Shown here: one piece after another, positions 47,201-57,360 of the stretch
Position numbering within the stretch: position 1 is the first letter of the stretch
Layout of the letters: each line of letters opens with the position of its first letter
DNA from: Pseudomonas sp.
GTDB taxonomy: Bacteria; Pseudomonadota; Gammaproteobacteria; Pseudomonadales; Pseudomonadaceae
NCBI RefSeq assembly: GCF_030150285.1
Contig: NZ_JASLGE010000085.1
Location: forward strand, 41,840-105,839
Direction of reading: 5' to 3'
DNA: 64,000 nucleotides
Translations under genes and position numbers: made by a program
The notes under the pieces: model-generated
The model's database searches: none
What the model was told of the DNA's origin: nothing
What the model saw: only the letters and a program-made list of their open reading frames with translations

Positions 47201-48544
47201 TTAGAACCTGCCGGTCAGCGGGTATTCGACGGCCAGACGGATCTGGTCAGTGTCCAGTTCGGCTTGAGCGACATTGCCGCGATGCACGTTGTGCCGCAAC
47301 GACACCGCCATGCCCTTGGCCGCGCCGCTTTGCACCACATAACGGGCCTCCAGGTCCCGCTCCCAATGCTTGCCGCCCTTGCCATAACCCAGGTAGGCGT
47401 ACCCGCCGCGCGGGTCAACATGGCTACCGTCAATCTGGCTGCCGCGCACATACGCCGCACTCACGTTCAGGCCCGGCAAGCCCCAAGGGGCTAATGTCAG
47501 GTCGTAACGGGCTTGCCAGGACTGTTCGTTGGGCGCGTTGAAGTCCGACAATTGCACGGCATTACTGAGAAAGATCGCCCCCCGGGTGACGTAATCGAAC
47601 GGTGTATCGCCGTGTACCTTCTGATAACCCAGGCCAAAACTGTGCGGGCCGTGGCTGTAGGTGCCCATCAGACTCCAGGTGGTGTTGTCGATGTTGCCCG
47701 ACAACGCCTTACCTTCATCGGTGGTGCGGTACAGGTTGAAATTCAGCGACAGTGCGTTGTAGTCATCGATGGCATGGCTGAAAATGCTGCCCAGGTAATG
47801 CTGGTTCCAGGTGTCTTCATAGCGTGAACTGTAAAGGCTGGCGCTGAAGTTGTTGGTTGGGGTGTATACCAGGCCCGCGAGGTCGAAAGCGTCACCCTTG
47901 GGGCCGTTGGAATAGTTCACCACAAAGCCCTGGTTGTGGCTGCTGGCGTTGCGGTCAGTGCTCTCGGTGAAGTGCCCACCCACCATCTTCACGGCATTGA
48001 ACTCGTTGCTGGTCACAAACACACCCGTGGCGGTTTCGGGCAGCAAGCGGCTGTCAGATGAGCTGAAAACGGGTGTTTTCACGCGTTGCTCGCCGTAGGA
48101 CACGGTGGTATTGGACAGGCGCAGCTTGAGTGCGGCACCGCCACGGCTGAACTCATTCTTGGGGTAACCTTCGTTATCCAGCCCCAGCAAGCGTGCCTTG
48201 CCCGCCCGGCCGCCGCCAGTGTCCAGTTTAACGCCCAGGTAAGCATGGGCATCGACCCCGACGCCAATCAGACCTTGGGTAAAACCCGACTGGTACGTGC
48301 CCATCAAGCCATAGGCCCATTCTTCGGCAGCCCCATTGCGTTCAGCGCGAGGCTTGTAAGCATTGCGCGCACCACTGTTGCGGGCACCATGACGATACTC
48401 GCGGCTGTCGTAGATCGTGCGGTTGAGCAGGCTCCAGGTGCTGTCTTCAATAAAACCGTTGGCCTCGGATTGGGCCGAATCGGCCAGCGCCAAAGGGCTG
48501 GCCAGCGCAAGCAGCAGGGCGGAGCGGGGTCCAATGGCGGTCAT
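47201..48544 (-). CDS. OprD-family outer membrane porin
   Basis: 447 residues with signal peptide (MTAIGPRSALLLALASPLALA) and the mature start ANGFIEDSTWSLLNRTIYDSREYR, the OprD signature. It continues with alternating aromatic beta-strands, NNFSASLYSSRYEDTWNQHYLG, GFGYQKVHGDTPF-like LGYQKVHGDTPFDY, and a C-terminal Phe (EYPLTGRF) for barrel assembly. It admits small substrates across the outer membrane. Its ATG overlaps the pseudoazurin stop and it is the last gene of the riboswitch-led unit. Confidence 0.92.
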   Translation of the reverse strand: MTAIGPRSALLLALASPLALADSAQSEANGFIEDSTWSLLNRTIYDSREYRHGARNSGARNAYKPRAERNGAAEEWAYGLMGTYQSGFTQGLIGVGVDAHAYLGVKLDTGGGRAGKARLLGLDNEGYPKNEFSRGGAALKLRLSNTTVSYGEQRVKTPVFSSSDSRLLPETATGVFVTSNEFNAVKMVGGHFTESTDRNASSHNQGFVVNYSNGPKGDAFDLAGLVYTPTNNFSASLYSSRYEDTWNQHYLGSIFSHAIDDYNALSLNFNLYRTTDEGKALSGNIDNTTWSLMGTYSHGPHSFGLGYQKVHGDTPFDYVTRGAIFLSNAVQLSDFNAPNEQSWQARYDLTLAPWGLPGLNVSAAYVRGSQIDGSHVDPRGGYAYLGYGKGGKHWERDLEARYVVQSGAAKGMAVSLRHNVHRGNVAQAELDTDQIRLAVEYPLTGRF

Positions 48545-48978
48545 TTCGCGGCCTGCTGCTCAAGGGTCAGGTTTAAACGGTCCAGCGCCCGCTTGGGCAG
48601 GGTCGCAGGCAAGGTCGGCCCAGGCTCGGCCGGTTCGCCCACCTGGATCAGCATCACCATGCCCATCGCCAAGTGCGGGATGCACTGGATACCGTAGAGC
48701 CCGGGCACGGTGAAGGTTTGCTCGATTTCTTCATTGATCTTGCCTTTGAATGTGTCGGCCCCTTCCGGCCAAACGCCTGGCAAGGTTGCAGCGTTATGAC
48801 CGCTTTGGGTCGCAACGAATTTGACCGTGTCGCCCGGTGCAATGCGCAGGTAGTCCGGTTCATACACCATGCCCGCCGTAGCGCTACGGGTAAGCATCTT
48901 CACTTCATGGGTTTCGGCCAGTGCGGTCGTACCGAACAGCGCGGTGGCAAGCAACAACGTCAGGGATGAAATACGCAT
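48541..48978 (-). CDS. Pseudoazurin (type I blue copper protein)
   Basis: 145 residues from ATG 48978, with signal peptide ending TTALAETHE. The cupredoxin copper ligands are visible: His in ATQSGHNAATLPG, then Cys, His and Met in YGIQCIPHLAMGMVM. KINEEIEQTFTVPGLYG is characteristic of pseudoazurin. It is a periplasmic electron carrier, classically to nitrite reductase. It starts 21 bases after the ABC ATPase stop and overlaps the porin start, so it appears to be part of the riboswitch-controlled operon. Confidence 0.93.
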   Translation of the reverse strand: MRISSLTLLLATALFGTTALAETHEVKMLTRSATAGMVYEPDYLRIAPGDTVKFVATQSGHNAATLPGVWPEGADTFKGKINEEIEQTFTVPGLYGIQCIPHLAMGMVMLIQVGEPAEPGPTLPATLPKRALDRLNLTLEQQAAK

Positions 48979-48999
48979 GATTAACTGTCCATAAATCAA

Positions 49000-49787
49000 T
49001 TATGAATAACGAAACCGCAAAATTCGGGCCCCGTCAAAAGGGTCGATCAAGTAATGCGCCTGCACACCGAATGTGTCGTGCAAACGCTGCGGGGTCAGCA
49101 CTTCATGGGGCTCACCCAGGGCCACGAGCCTACCCCGTTCCAGAATCGCCAGGCGGTCACAACTCAGGGCCTGGTTGAGGTCATGCAGGGCGATAAGGGT
49201 GGTGACGGGCAGGGCGTGTACGGCGTGCAAAATCGCCAACTGATGCTGGATGTCCAGGTGATTGGTGGGTTCGTCCAGCAACAGAATCTGCGGGCGCTGG
49301 GCCAGCGCCCTGGCAATGTGCACCCGTTGCCGCTCACCGCCTGACAAGCTGCGCCAGAGACGATTGCGCAGGTGCGTAGCGTCGACTTGAGCGAGGGCCT
49401 GTTCGACAATGGCTGTGTCGGTGTCTGCCCAGGGGCGCAGTGCTGACAACCACGGTGTGCGCCCCAATGCCACGGCATCGAACACGCGAATACCTTCGTG
49501 CGTGTCGGCTTGCTGCTCTACTACCGCCAACTGCTGCGCAATACTGCGTGCAGGTAGCCCCTTCAGGCGCTGGCCCTGCAACCACACTTCGCCCTGGCCA
49601 GGCTGACGCAGGTTGGCCAGCAGTTTGAGCAGGGTCGACTTGCCCGAGCCGTTGGGCCCGACAAGGCCCAGGGTCTCACCGCGCTGCACACTCAGGTTGA
49701 TGCCCTGCAACAGAGGGGTGTCACCCACCCGGTAGCTCAGGTTGCTACAACTCAACGCAATGTCGTTGGGACGTGGATCAACCTGAC

Positions 49788-49791
<4 letters not shown>
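49000..49791 (-). CDS. ABC importer ATPase, BtuD/FecE type
   Basis: 263 residues. Walker A GPNGSGKSTLLKLL, signature LSGGERQRVHIARALAQ, Walker B ILLLDEPTNHLD and the switch His in LIALHDLNQA are all intact. It energises the FecCD-type permease encoded just upstream (4-base overlap). The cobalamin riboswitch at the head of the operon indicates a corrinoid or a cobalt-linked substrate. Confidence 0.93.
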
Positions 49792-50800
<1,009 letters not shown>

Positions 50801-50804
<4 letters not shown>

Positions 50805-51814
50805 TTCGGCAAATCGAAACGGTTAATGGCAGTGGCCAGGGTTTCAAGCCCTTCAAACATCCGTACGCTGGCCTGCATGGCATCTGCGTCCAGAATAATG
50901 ATGCGGTCGTTTTTTACGGCATCCATAGTGCGTGTTACCGGATCAGTACGTAAAAACGCCAATTTTTTCTCAACATCGTCAGCCGGGAAGCGGCGGCGGT
51001 CCATACGAGCGATGACCAGAAACGTCGGGTTGGCCTTGGCCAGCGTTTCCCAGCCCACGGTTGGCCACTCTTCGTCGGAGGTCACAACGTTGCGTACACC
51101 CAGGGTGTTGAGCATAAAGTCGGGAATGCCCTTAAGGCCCGCCACATAGGGGTCGATATCCAGGTCGGCACTGGAGAACCAGAACAGGGCGCTGGTGTGC
51201 TTGAGGTCCTTACCCTTGAGCGAGGCAATGGTTTTATCCAGGCGCGCCTTGAGGTCGGTGTTCAAGTGTTGGCCCTTGTCCTGAACATCGAAAATTTCGG
51301 CCAATTGGCTGATGCTTTTGTAGATGCTGTCGATCTGGAAGGGTTGCAGGCGGGTGCCGTCGGCACCCACCAGGTTGTCTTTGCCTTCACAGTCGGACGG
51401 CATCAGGTAGGTCGGAATATTCAGCTCGTGGAATTGCTCGCGGGTACCGACTACACCTTGCGGGCCCACCATCCACTCCAACTGCACCACGACCAGTTCC
51501 GGACGCTTGCCGATCACCGCCTCGAAACTGGGATCGTTATCGGCCAAACGCTCGACTTTGGCGTTCTGCGCCTGGTACTGCTGCGCCAGATCGTTGAACC
51601 ACAGCGACGTGCCCACCAGTTTGTCGCCCAAACCCAGTGCATAGAGCATCTCAGTGCCCGCCTGACCAATGGTCACAGCGCGCGCAGGCGCTTGCTTGAA
51701 CGTGAGTGCGGTGGCGCAGTTGTCGAGCGTGAGGGGGTAGTGGGTGGGGGCTGCCTGGGCGAAGGCGGACAAGCCCAAGGCGGTCATCAGGGTAGCAACG
51801 CGGGTCAGCAGCAT
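50801..51814 (-). CDS. Periplasmic binding protein of a cobalamin-riboswitch ABC importer
   Basis: 337 residues from ATG 51814 (GGAG upstream). It has signal peptide MLLTRVATLMTALGLSAFAQAA, then a type III (BtuF/FepB-like) two-lobed fold: RAVTIGQAGTEMLYALGLGDKLVGTSLW, FEAVIGKRPELVVVQ, and C-terminal VGWETLAKANPTFLVIARMDRR. It delivers ligand to the permease. The riboswitch makes corrinoid uptake the best guess; the family also binds siderophores, so the ligand is not proven. Confidence 0.9.
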
Positions 51815-51831
51815 GATGCAATCTCCATTTG

Positions 51832-51859
51832 GATCGTACGAAACACAGGGCGTACGGTC
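51832..51859 (-). promoter_or_regulatory. Hairpin between riboswitch and ribosome site
   Basis: GATCGTACG and CGTACGGTC pair over 9 bases (one G-T) with a 10-base loop, ending 6 bases upstream of the GGAG of the binding-protein gene on the minus strand. It may be part of the riboswitch expression platform. Confidence 0.4.
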
Positions 51860-51944
51860 TGGAAACACATCGTCGGGCACGGACGCAGAAGTTCTGCGGC
51901 AGCCGGGATGTCCTTCCCGGACACCCCGCCGGTCAGTTGATACT

Positions 51945-52110
51945 CGTGGCCGGCAGGTCTCCTGACTGATGCGTCATTGCCATGCTCCAGCCTTCCCGGG
52001 TATCAACCCAGTGGCTATCAAGGAGCAGACTCGGCACCTACAGTTGCGGGGGCAGTTCCGGTGAGTGCTGCGTGAGCACTGCGGATTCCCTTTTAATCCC
52101 ATGACGGGGA
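51945..52110 (-). promoter_or_regulatory. Cobalamin riboswitch
   Basis: On the minus strand, in order: GGGAAT near the 5' end, GGAACTGCCCCCGCAACTGT, GCCACTGGGTTGATACCCGG followed by GAAGGC, and AGTCAGGAGACCTGCCGGCC. These are the conserved core boxes of the adenosylcobalamin-type aptamer, including the B12 box. It lies directly ahead of the ABC importer genes and should reduce their expression when cobalamin is plentiful. Confidence 0.95.
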
Positions 52111-52185
52111 CCGGCGCGGCATGTTAGTCGAACAGACCGCGCAGTGGGTAGGAATGACTGTCTTAAAAGGTTTCAGTGCACTGCG

Positions 52186-55068
52186 TCAGCAGACTTCAAC
52201 GCTGTACCCCGACTTTTTTGCCAACAAACAAAAGACTCTTTCAATGGCGTGAGGGAGGGTGCCATCCACCAGCCCGTGCTCAATATCAAAGTCTGCGGAT
52301 GTGAACAGACTTAAATCAGCCAACGCCTCTGGTCTGAACCAAAACATGGAGCCCGCTGGGAAAACATCATGATGGAAGTCAATCCCCAGCACCTCGCATG
52401 CGGTGGCGACACCCGCGCGGTTGTCTGCCATGTTGGGAGCGTTATGAGCCATCAAGTAACGCTCAGGAATGATCATTCCCAGGGTGCTATTGGATTCGAA
52501 GCGTTCAACGATGGCTCTGATGGATTTTTCATCACCCATGATGCTGCCCAGCAGGTCCATTCGAATATGATCACCGTCCACGCGATGAAGACTACGTTTA
52601 GTGTGAACCTTGCAAACGGCGGAGTAGCCCTGTTCTTTCACGCGATCAATCATCTTGATGAAAGGCAAAACATCCCGGCCCCGGTTGTCATAGAGTTCCA
52701 CTACCGCCATGGGGTAATCGGCCAGTACCAGGTCAATGGTCTCTTTTTTTGTGGTGGTGACAAACAGGTCAAAGCCCAAGGGGGTCATCGCAGCAAGTTT
52801 TTCTTTTATTTCAGACCATAATTCGAAGTAGTGAATGTGCAGCATGACGGCGACTTTGTTTGTTCTGGTAGCCGGCGGACTCTTAAAGTCTGAGCGCAAC
52901 GACTCATCATAATTGGCAACAACATCATAGGTCGCCTGCAGGTACCCATAACCGTACTTTCGGTCTGGCTCCAGGTGCGTGCCTTCAGCCCATTCATTCC
53001 AGGCATTAATGAAAACGAGTTTCTCATCTTTATCATATTTTTGAGCATGGGCCATATTGCTGCACAGTGCTGAAAGCCACTGCTTATAGCGCATCAAGCT
53101 GAACCCATGAAATGAATGGCTTTGATTTTGCTTTCTCGCCGTGTTGTCCCATGACAGCATCGCGGTTCTGAAGAGTTTATAATCAGGTTCTTTTTCGCGA
53201 ACCGCAGCGGCGGCCACTTGCTCATAGCTATAAATGCAGCCCTTGAAATTTGGGTTGGTCAGTGTCAGTTGGTGGCTGATCTCATAGCTTTTCGCAGTGT
53301 GTGGCGGAAACTCTACCGAGGCATCGAATCCGAATGCTTCGGGGCCCAGAATGCCAAAGCTTTGAGCGCATATTAAATACAGGTCGCTAAATCCATGTTT
53401 CTTTATTTCTTCGCGCCACACGTTAACGGTGTGCGCCATATCAGGGATAAGAGAGACTCGGTAGATGATCAGTACGGGCCTTCCATTGATCCGAATATAG
53501 CGTGGGTCATTAAAAAACTTCACCAGGTATTGAATAAAGGCGAGTGAGTCTTCATCACTGTGGGCTTGGGCAATCAATACATCGTTTTCTTGCCCATCCC
53601 AGCGCCGCGTCCAGTTCTCATTGGCCCAGGTCAAACAGAAGGGAAGGTCTACCTTGGGGTTTGCCAACATCATCTCAAGTGGCGTATCCATAAGGATTTT
53701 ACCGGCAAACCAGTAGAAGTAATAACTGAAACCATGGATGCCGTATTGTTTGGCCAAGCTTGCTTGTTCTTCCATGACGGAAGGCACTCGCAAGTCATAG
53801 TAGCCGTTATGAATAGGACAGTGTGGTTGATAATGCCCGATGTAATTTTTTTCAGCCTTTGCGACGTTGGACCATTCAGTGAATCCTTTGCCCCACCATT
53901 CATCGTTCTCAGGAAAAGGGTGGAATTGCGGTAGATAGAAGGCGATCAATTTAACTGCCGGGTTTATCGCGGGGTTAGCATGGTATTCGGTATAGCCTTC
54001 ATGAGTGTCGTCAAACACAATAGTAGGGATATTGTGGTGATCCGCTTGATCCGCAGTGATGCGAATATTTAGTAATTGCCGGATACGGGTTTTGTGTTGC
54101 ACCGAAAGCGGCAAGCAACGCCAGATAACCTTGAGTGAGTGATAGAGACCTGGTTGTAGCCTCCCAGGCACGCGTAGAAGTAATCGTTTTAAAAAGCGCA
54201 GCGGTTTTGTCAAATACCAGGATTGACTGCGTAAAACACTCTCCAATTCGCCGGTAGCTTTTTCAGAGAGTGCTTTTAATCGCTGGGCTTCCTGAGACAG
54301 TACGTCCAGTTGGCTGTTGCGCTCTTGCAACGCTTCAGTGAGATGCGTGATTTCACTGTCTTTTTTTTCTGTGGATTGGTTGAGCGCCTCAATAGTGCTT
54401 TGTTGCCCGATGATCAGGCTGTAGTCAGGCGGGTAGCTATAGTTCGGCATCACTGCTTCTTTGTTAGTGTCGTAGCCGCAATGAAATACACCGGCTGAAT
54501 CCTGGATGCGTTGAGGGTAAAGCGACGCAAAACGCTGATCCTTGACAATGACTGCGACAAAATCATTCCACATGCCTTCGCCGTTGATCTGCCCGTGTCT
54601 GGACCCCAAAAAAGACTCCAGCAGTACTGTGTCATAGCCGTTATGCCGGGACCAGTTAACCAACGAAAGCCCGGCGTCGGGGTAAAACCGCCAACTGTCG
54701 ATGGGGTAGCGATGAACCATTCCATTGCTGGGCGCATTTAAATAGATCAACCCGGAGGGTTTGGTAATACGTACGCACTCTAGATACAAGAGCCAAAAAA
54801 ACTCGGCATGTTCAAACACCGAACTGCAAACAACCACATCAACCGTGTCATCTTCAAACGGCAAGCGATAAGGATCGGTTATCAGAATATCAACGCCACG
54901 CCCATCAACAAAGTCGACACCCTTATACTCTGCGCCTGCGGGACAATAGGTTCTGAGTGAACCGTTAATGTCTTGAGCACCGACGTCGACAATTATTTTC
55001 CCTGTGAAGTCTCGGGCGCAGTAAGTTTCAAAAAATTTTTTTCCATATTTCATAGCCGATTCGTGCAT
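52186..55068 (-). CDS. Fusion: SAM methyltransferase + GH99/WbsX-like + RgpF-like polysaccharide enzyme
   Basis: 960 residues. Residues 1-190 form a class I methyltransferase (IIVDVGAQDINGSL, LPFEDDTVDVVVCSSVFEHAEFFW). About 225-280 are a coiled coil. About 365-715 are the WbsX/GH99-like domain (VKLIAFYLPQFHPFPENDEWWGKGFTEWSNVAKA, CLTWANENWTRRWDG, VFINAWNEWAEGTHLEPD). About 730-960 resemble rhamnan-synthesis RgpF (VAVMLHIHYFELWSEI, YDNRGRDVLPFIKMID, KVHTKRSLH, FPAGSMFWFRPEAL). It probably builds and/or methylates the chain exported by the Wzm/Wzt pair encoded upstream. The ribosome site overlaps the wzt stop. Confidence 0.9.
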   Translation of the reverse strand: MHESAMKYGKKFFETYCARDFTGKIIVDVGAQDINGSLRTYCPAGAEYKGVDFVDGRGVDILITDPYRLPFEDDTVDVVVCSSVFEHAEFFWLLYLECVRITKPSGLIYLNAPSNGMVHRYPIDSWRFYPDAGLSLVNWSRHNGYDTVLLESFLGSRHGQINGEGMWNDFVAVIVKDQRFASLYPQRIQDSAGVFHCGYDTNKEAVMPNYSYPPDYSLIIGQQSTIEALNQSTEKKDSEITHLTEALQERNSQLDVLSQEAQRLKALSEKATGELESVLRSQSWYLTKPLRFLKRLLLRVPGRLQPGLYHSLKVIWRCLPLSVQHKTRIRQLLNIRITADQADHHNIPTIVFDDTHEGYTEYHANPAINPAVKLIAFYLPQFHPFPENDEWWGKGFTEWSNVAKAEKNYIGHYQPHCPIHNGYYDLRVPSVMEEQASLAKQYGIHGFSYYFYWFAGKILMDTPLEMMLANPKVDLPFCLTWANENWTRRWDGQENDVLIAQAHSDEDSLAFIQYLVKFFNDPRYIRINGRPVLIIYRVSLIPDMAHTVNVWREEIKKHGFSDLYLICAQSFGILGPEAFGFDASVEFPPHTAKSYEISHQLTLTNPNFKGCIYSYEQVAAAAVREKEPDYKLFRTAMLSWDNTARKQNQSHSFHGFSLMRYKQWLSALCSNMAHAQKYDKDEKLVFINAWNEWAEGTHLEPDRKYGYGYLQATYDVVANYDESLRSDFKSPPATRTNKVAVMLHIHYFELWSEIKEKLAAMTPLGFDLFVTTTKKETIDLVLADYPMAVVELYDNRGRDVLPFIKMIDRVKEQGYSAVCKVHTKRSLHRVDGDHIRMDLLGSIMGDEKSIRAIVERFESNSTLGMIIPERYLMAHNAPNMADNRAGVATACEVLGIDFHHDVFPAGSMFWFRPEALADLSLFTSADFDIEHGLVDGTLPHAIERVFCLLAKKSGYSVEVC

Positions 55069-55074
55069 GGACAG

Positions 55075-56424
55075 TTACCTGGAGCGGGAGAGGGTAATAT
55101 GCGACATGGGAAGGCCGATCAGGCCGCTAGAGACACTGGTAGATTCAGACTTGAAGTGGATGGCGTCATGGATCCAGTGATGTTGAACATGGCTATGTTG
55201 ACTGCCATTGGCAATCGCGACACTCACGGAATAATCTCCGGCGGCCAATCGCGGCATCAAGAAAATAAAACTGGCACTCAATGTATCACCTGCTTGGCTG
55301 CAGACTGGTTGTTCCAGGTAACTCAAGTAAGTATTGTCCCCGAACAGGGCCTGACCCAGTTTGTCCTTGATGTGGAAGCCAATAATGGGAGCCTCAAGCA
55401 TCAAATGTGCGATGGCTTCTATTTTCAGGCACACGGTTTCGCCCCCCACAATCCATGCCAGCGGGTGCCCCTGACTATCGAGGAATTGCACCCGTGTAAT
55501 GCGTGCACGTCCTTGTCCAAAGGAGGGCGCGTCAGGGTTAAACGCAAACAAGCGAATATCATTTCGCAAGTTGCTGGCATTGATAAAGGCGTGTCGCTGA
55601 TCTTTCAGAGGTTCGTCAGTGTGGGCAATGGTTTTGATACATGCGGTGGTACTTTTACCCTGTTGCGCTTCGTAAAAGGCTTCCAGGTAATGGTCGCAGA
55701 CCTCTTTCGGAGAGCCCTGTTGAATAACACGGCCTTTTTCCAGCCAGATGGCTTTATTGCACAGGTTTCTAATGGAGCCGGTGTCGTGACTCACAAACAG
55801 GATGGTGCCGGTTTTCATAAATGAACGAAGGAAACGCATGCATTTTTGGGTAAAAAACACATCACCAACGGCCAGGGCTTCATCAATCACCAGAATGTCT
55901 GCATCGACGTGAGCAATCACTGCAAACGCCAAGCGCAGCATCATGCCACTTGAATAGGTTCTGACGGGTTGTTCGATGAACTCGCCAATATCGGCAAAGG
56001 CCACGATGGCATCGAAACGCTGGTGAATCTCTTCTTTACTCAATCCGAGCACAGCGCTGTTCATGTAGATATTTTCGCGGCCACTGAACTCCGGGTTGAA
56101 CCCCGAGCCAAGCTCAAGTAACGCAGCGATGCGACCCTGTGTTTGAAGTGTGCCACCTGAGGGGTTGAGTGTGCCGCAGATCATCTGTAGGAGCGTGGAT
56201 TTACCGCTGCCATTACGGCCGATAATACCGACGGTTTCACCTCGTTTAACCTCAAATGAAACATCGTGCAGCGCCCAAAAGTCACGAAAATATTGGGTGG
56301 GCGGTTGTTTAAATACACGCTGAAGGCGCGGCACGATGAATTGCTTGAGCCGGTCACTCGGTTGTTCATAAATCTGGTAGCACTTGCTTAGATTAGTGAT
56401 CTTGATGGAGATATCAGAGGACAT
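55075..56424 (-). CDS. wzt: Polysaccharide ABC exporter ATPase with carbohydrate-binding C-terminus
   Basis: 449 residues from ATG 56424 (an upstream open stretch overlaps wzm more extensively and is not used). Walker A GIIGRNGSGKSTLLQ, signature YSSGMMLRLAFAV and Walker B ADILVIDEALAVGD are present. Residues about 290-449 are a Wzt-type jelly-roll domain (ARITRVQFLDSQGHPLAWIVGGETVCLKIEA) that recognises the capped glycan end. It overlaps wzm by 11 bases. Confidence 0.94.
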   Translation of the reverse strand: MSSDISIKITNLSKCYQIYEQPSDRLKQFIVPRLQRVFKQPPTQYFRDFWALHDVSFEVKRGETVGIIGRNGSGKSTLLQMICGTLNPSGGTLQTQGRIAALLELGSGFNPEFSGRENIYMNSAVLGLSKEEIHQRFDAIVAFADIGEFIEQPVRTYSSGMMLRLAFAVIAHVDADILVIDEALAVGDVFFTQKCMRFLRSFMKTGTILFVSHDTGSIRNLCNKAIWLEKGRVIQQGSPKEVCDHYLEAFYEAQQGKSTTACIKTIAHTDEPLKDQRHAFINASNLRNDIRLFAFNPDAPSFGQGRARITRVQFLDSQGHPLAWIVGGETVCLKIEAIAHLMLEAPIIGFHIKDKLGQALFGDNTYLSYLEQPVCSQAGDTLSASFIFLMPRLAAGDYSVSVAIANGSQHSHVQHHWIHDAIHFKSESTSVSSGLIGLPMSHITLSRSR

Positions 56425-57232
56425 CGGCAAACCCCTTGCGCACCTTTTGGAACACGGCAAAGCCCAGCCAGGCAATAACGGTTGCCGTTAGCAGGTAAAT
56501 ACCCAGCATGAAAAAGTCGGGTGTTCGGCCCCAGAAAATAATATCGCGGGTTTGTTCAATCACCGGGGTGAGGGGGTTTAGATACAGCAACGAGCGGAAG
56601 TTTTCAGGTAACGCGCTAGCTGGATAAAAAATGGGGGAAAGGAACATCAGCATGGTCGTCAAGACACCGACGAACTGCGCTATGTCACGTATAAAGACAC
56701 CCACGGCTGCCAGTAGCCAACTCAGGCCCATGATAAAAAGCCCAAATGGCAGCAGTATCAGTGGCAGGTAAAGTACCGTGGCCGGAGGTACACCGAAGAA
56801 CACGAGATAGGCCAGCAACCACACAACCAGACTTATAAGTGAATGGAACAATGCAGCCCCCAGATTGATCCAGGGCAGAATTTCCAAAGGAAATACCACT
56901 TTCTTGACATAGTTGGGATTGGCAACAATCAGCCCGGGAGCCCGGTTTATGCATTCCGAGAAAAGATTGAAGACGATCAACCCGGCAAACAGTACCAGCG
57001 CGAACTCTGTTCTGGAGCCGTTACCCGTACCCCAACGGGCCTTGAAAATCACACTGAAGACAACGGTATAAACCGTCAGCATGAGCAGTGGATTCAAGAA
57101 TGACCAGATGATGCCCATGACTGAACCGCGGTAACGGCCCAGTACATCGCGTTTCACTGCCGTTCGGATAAGGTTCTTGTTGCGCCACAGGCTTGCTGCC
57201 ATTTCGCGGGGGGAGGCTGAAAAGTGTCGCAT
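56414..57232 (-). CDS. wzm: Polysaccharide ABC exporter permease
   Basis: 272 residues, six hydrophobic helices. YRGSVMGIIWSFLNPLLMLTVYTVVFSVIFKARW and FLSPIFYPASALPENFRSLLYLNPLTPVIEQTRDIIFWG are the ABC-2 type O-antigen/teichoic acid exporter signatures. With Wzt it moves the undecaprenyl-linked polymer to the periplasm. The ATG overlaps the stop of a small upstream ORF (TGATG). Confidence 0.94.
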   Translation of the reverse strand: MRHFSASPREMAASLWRNKNLIRTAVKRDVLGRYRGSVMGIIWSFLNPLLMLTVYTVVFSVIFKARWGTGNGSRTEFALVLFAGLIVFNLFSECINRAPGLIVANPNYVKKVVFPLEILPWINLGAALFHSLISLVVWLLAYLVFFGVPPATVLYLPLILLPFGLFIMGLSWLLAAVGVFIRDIAQFVGVLTTMLMFLSPIFYPASALPENFRSLLYLNPLTPVIEQTRDIIFWGRTPDFFMLGIYLLTATVIAWLGFAVFQKVRKGFADVL

Positions 57233-57360
57233 CAGGCACCCACTCCGGTTTCAGTCAGGCGGGTGGGCGTGCTCTGTTTTCCTTTGCGGGTGTACCCGGC
57301 ACTGTCGCGTAGGTCGTGGGCGTTTCGATCCTTGGCCGTTGTAACTGGCGCAGCAATCAT
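57232..57360 (-). CDS. 42-residue ORF coupled between rmlA and wzm
   Basis: ATG at 57360 overlaps the rmlA stop (ATGA) and its TGA overlaps the wzm ATG (TGATG), so it exactly fills the gap. The peptide begins [22 protein letters not shown] and is basic and hydrophilic with no recognised domain. It may serve mainly to carry ribosomes from rmlA to wzm, be a real small protein, or be the stump of a deleted gene. Confidence 0.45.
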   Translation of the reverse strand: MIAAPVTTAKDRNAHDLRDSAGYTRKGKQSTPTRLTETGVGA

